Assembly: GCA_945873105.1 (NCBI GenBank)
Contig: CAMCBW010000018.1
Span: 31,189 to 95,188 of the forward strand
DNA: 64,000 nt
From: Tangfeifania diversioriginum
Lineage (GTDB): Bacteria; Bacteroidota; Bacteroidia; Bacteroidales; Prolixibacteraceae
Direction of reading: 5' to 3'
The first letter of the stretch is position 1. Every line of letters begins with the position of its first letter. The notes below the pieces were generated by a model. That model did no database searches. It had not been told where the DNA came from and worked only from the letters and a program-made list of their open reading frames with translations. Of this stretch, positions 62,337 through 64,000 are shown piece by piece. Made by a program: the position numbers and the translations under genes.

Positions 62337-63545
62337 ATGCAAGAGAACAAGGATGTATCACTCAAATACCTGTTTTTCACTTTTCTAAAAATCGGGGCCA
62401 TCTCCTGGGGGGGATTTATGGCATTGATTGCTGTAGTACAGAAACAGTTGGTGGACAAGGATAAAGTGATCAAAGAGGAGCTTATCCTGGATGGAATTTC
62501 CCTAGCCTCTGTGTTACCGGGAGCCGTGGCCATCAATGTGGTTACCTACATCGGCTATCAACTAAAAGGGATCAAGGGAGCGCTTTTAAGCATGCTGGCA
62601 ACAATTCTGCCTGGATTCCTGCTGATATCCCTCCTGGGAGCGATCTACGCCAGGTATGGAGAACTGAGACTACTCAACAATTTCTTTCTTGGGGTTTTAC
62701 CTGCCATTGTTGCGGTAATTCTTAGTGTTGCCATATCCATGGCTCAAAAACAGGTGAAAGATTTCAAACAGATGGTCATTTGCCTCATCGCCGCCTTCAG
62801 TTTGCTAACCATACACTCATTTTTTGCAACGTTGGGGGTAATAGCAGCCAGTGCCTTTACCGGCTATCTCCTTTACCGAAAACCCAACCCTGAATTGCAA
62901 ACAGTGACACCCTGGAGCTTCAGCAACCACAGGAAAAAGCTCTTCCTCTATTTGGCAATTGCTTTGGTTGTGCTACTGCTGCTGATACTCACGGTTCGAT
63001 TCTTCCATTTGAATACGCAGGATTGGTTCAAGTTAAACAGCACGATTCTACTAACTTTTTCGGGTATGAGCCTTACCCTTTTTGGAGGCGGATATGTCAT
63101 TATACCTGCCATGCAACAGGTGATCGTGGATGGTTTTCACTGGATGACCACCAAGGAATTTGCTGATGCAATAGCCATGGGACAGATTACTCCCGGACCA
63201 GTGATTCTTACCGCCACTTTTATCGGATACAAGGTGGCTGGATTTTTGGGTGCCTGTACAGCGACCCTTGCCATCTTTCTACCTCCCGGTTTCGTTATGC
63301 TGATCTTATCAGGATTCCTGAACAGTATCAGGAATTCCAATGTCATCAATGCCCTTTTCAGCGGTATGCGGCCTGCCATAATTGGGATGATTTTTTCGGC
63401 AGCAGTTACAGTTGGGAAAGGAGCAGAGATGGGCTGGCCTTCTGCCTTGATCTTCCTGACCGTATTGATATTACTGTTAAAATACAAGGTGAATGTACTC
63501 TACATGATTCCCACGGCAGGTATTGCCGGAATGCTGTTGTTTTAA
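62337..63545 (+). CDS. chrA: Chromate transporter, long-chain (two-domain) ChrA
   Basis: 402-residue CHR-family membrane protein with two homologous halves, each about five to six helices. Domain 1 contains FLKIGAISWGGFMALIA and LASVLPGAVAINVVTYIGYQLKG; domain 2 contains MSLTLFGGGYVIIPAMQQVI and AIAMGQITPGPVILTATFIGYKVAG. The family exports chromate, taking sulfate analogues; whether chromate or sulfate is the true substrate here is open. It is divergent from the epimerase gene across a 275-base gap. Confidence 0.9.
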   Translation: MQENKDVSLKYLFFTFLKIGAISWGGFMALIAVVQKQLVDKDKVIKEELILDGISLASVLPGAVAINVVTYIGYQLKGIKGALLSMLATILPGFLLISLLGAIYARYGELRLLNNFFLGVLPAIVAVILSVAISMAQKQVKDFKQMVICLIAAFSLLTIHSFFATLGVIAASAFTGYLLYRKPNPELQTVTPWSFSNHRKKLFLYLAIALVVLLLLILTVRFFHLNTQDWFKLNSTILLTFSGMSLTLFGGGYVIIPAMQQVIVDGFHWMTTKEFADAIAMGQITPGPVILTATFIGYKVAGFLGACTATLAIFLPPGFVMLILSGFLNSIRNSNVINALFSGMRPAIIGMIFSAAVTVGKGAEMGWPSALIFLTVLILLLKYKVNVLYMIPTAGIAGMLLF

Positions 63546-63574
63546 TCCTCCTACCGGGAAAGCTACCCATGGGC

Positions 63575-63870
63575 AGATGGATAAAGGATAAAGGATAAAG
63601 TAAAAAGGTTAAAGGCTAAAGGTTAAAGGATAAAGTAAAAAGGTTAAAGTAAAAAGGTTAAAGTAAGGAACTCCAGGGTTTTGCGCAACTGCTTGAGAGC
63701 TATTTGAGATAAGCCATAAGTGAATGGCAGTGCTTTTGTCCTCCATTTAGTTCCTCAGTCCCTTAGTCCCCAAGTCTGTGAGTCCCCCAGTTTTCCTCCC
63801 TGCGCCCTGCGCTAATCTGTGGAGCCCCCTACTTTAACCTTTATCCTTTAACCTTTATCCTTTAACCTTT
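63575..63870. repeat. A/G-rich microrepeat tract with inverted partner
   Basis: GGATAAAG/AAAAAGGTTAAAG units repeat over about 63575-63667; the reverse complement (TTTAACCTTTATCC repeats) occupies about 63831-63870. The two could pair over about 40 bases around a 160-base loop. The rest of the gap contains CCTTAGTCCCCAAGTC-type microrepeats; no gene is seen between chrA and the rRNA. Confidence 0.6.
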
Positions 63871-63875
63871 CCCCA

Positions 63876-63911
63876 ATAAAAAATCCCCGACTCAATGAAG
63901 AATCGGGGATT
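63876..63911 (-). terminator. Rho-independent terminator of the rRNA operon
   Basis: On the minus strand AATCCCCGA (63911-63903) ... TCGGGGATT (63890-63882) form a 9-bp stem followed by a T-rich run, directly after the 5S 3' end. Confidence 0.85.
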
Positions 63912-63920
63912 AGTTTAACA

Positions 63921-64000
<80 letters not shown>

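Overview
The window looks like chromosome from a Bacteroidota bacterium, probably an anaerobic or facultative polysaccharide degrader of the Bacteroidales/Marinilabiliales type. Support comes from the SusC/SusD pair, the ECF sigma/FecR regulators, TonB-dependent receptors with carboxypeptidase-like N-terminal domains, an anaerobic sulfatase-maturase homologue, indolepyruvate:ferredoxin oxidoreductase, TATATTTG-type -7 promoter boxes and weak Shine-Dalgarno sites. No lineage was tested by computation.

Layout. (1) 1-5.8 kb: a plus-strand sulfur-respiration cluster with a Tat-exported molybdopterin thiosulfate/polysulfide reductase, its 4Fe-4S and NrfD subunits, a YeeE/YedE (TsuA-like) sulfur transporter split into two genes, and an exported rhodanese-like protein that has lost the active-site Cys but ends in Gly-Gly-Cys. 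(2) 5.8-12.3 kb, minus strand: Kup potassium transporter, CvfB, IorB, IorA and an anaerobic sulfatase-maturating radical SAM enzyme. (3) 12.4-18 kb: TonB-dependent receptor, a frameshifted ORF6N gene, ornithine aminotransferase, and an ABC ATPase overlapping a small membrane protein. (4) 18-24 kb: a repeat-rich accessory stretch with DUF4160/DUF2442, a BlaR/BlaI pair with a distant three-site operator array, SRPBCC protein, YefM-YoeB and a divergent ParE/RelE-type module. (5) 24-30 kb: GntP permease, secreted TIM-barrel protein, Spy-like protein with a collagen-like tail, GAF/DHp protein lacking an ATPase domain, serine hydrolase and ThuA-like protein.

(6) 30-62 kb: a large polysaccharide utilization locus, nearly all minus strand. 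It contains a SASA esterase, two GH88/GH105 unsaturated uronyl hydrolases, PL11 rhamnogalacturonan lyase, a tandem-domain rhamnogalacturonan acetylesterase, a 1225-residue DUF4450-like protein, GH2 and GH106 enzymes, SusD, SusC with STN domain, FecR, ECF sigma, then a sodium/solute symporter, a deoxyhypusine-synthase-like protein and an AGE-family epimerase. Together these fit capture and breakdown of rhamnogalacturonan I: deacetylation, backbone cleavage, removal of the unsaturated uronate, then release of rhamnose and galactose. A Fic gene and a second YefM-YoeB module interrupt the locus at 35-36.8 kb. (7) 62.3-64 kb: a chromate transporter and the 3' end of a minus-strand 5S rRNA, so an rRNA operon lies just beyond the right edge.

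The most unusual material is non-coding: a 21-bp-periodic tandem array (8 units) that also reads as degenerate heptapeptides; a second 21-bp array of TTGGATGA; three AACTA-N7-TAGTT sites at exact 21-bp spacing upstream of blaI; two phased 28-bp inverted repeats at the fic promoter; and tripartite palindromic elements present in opposite orientations.
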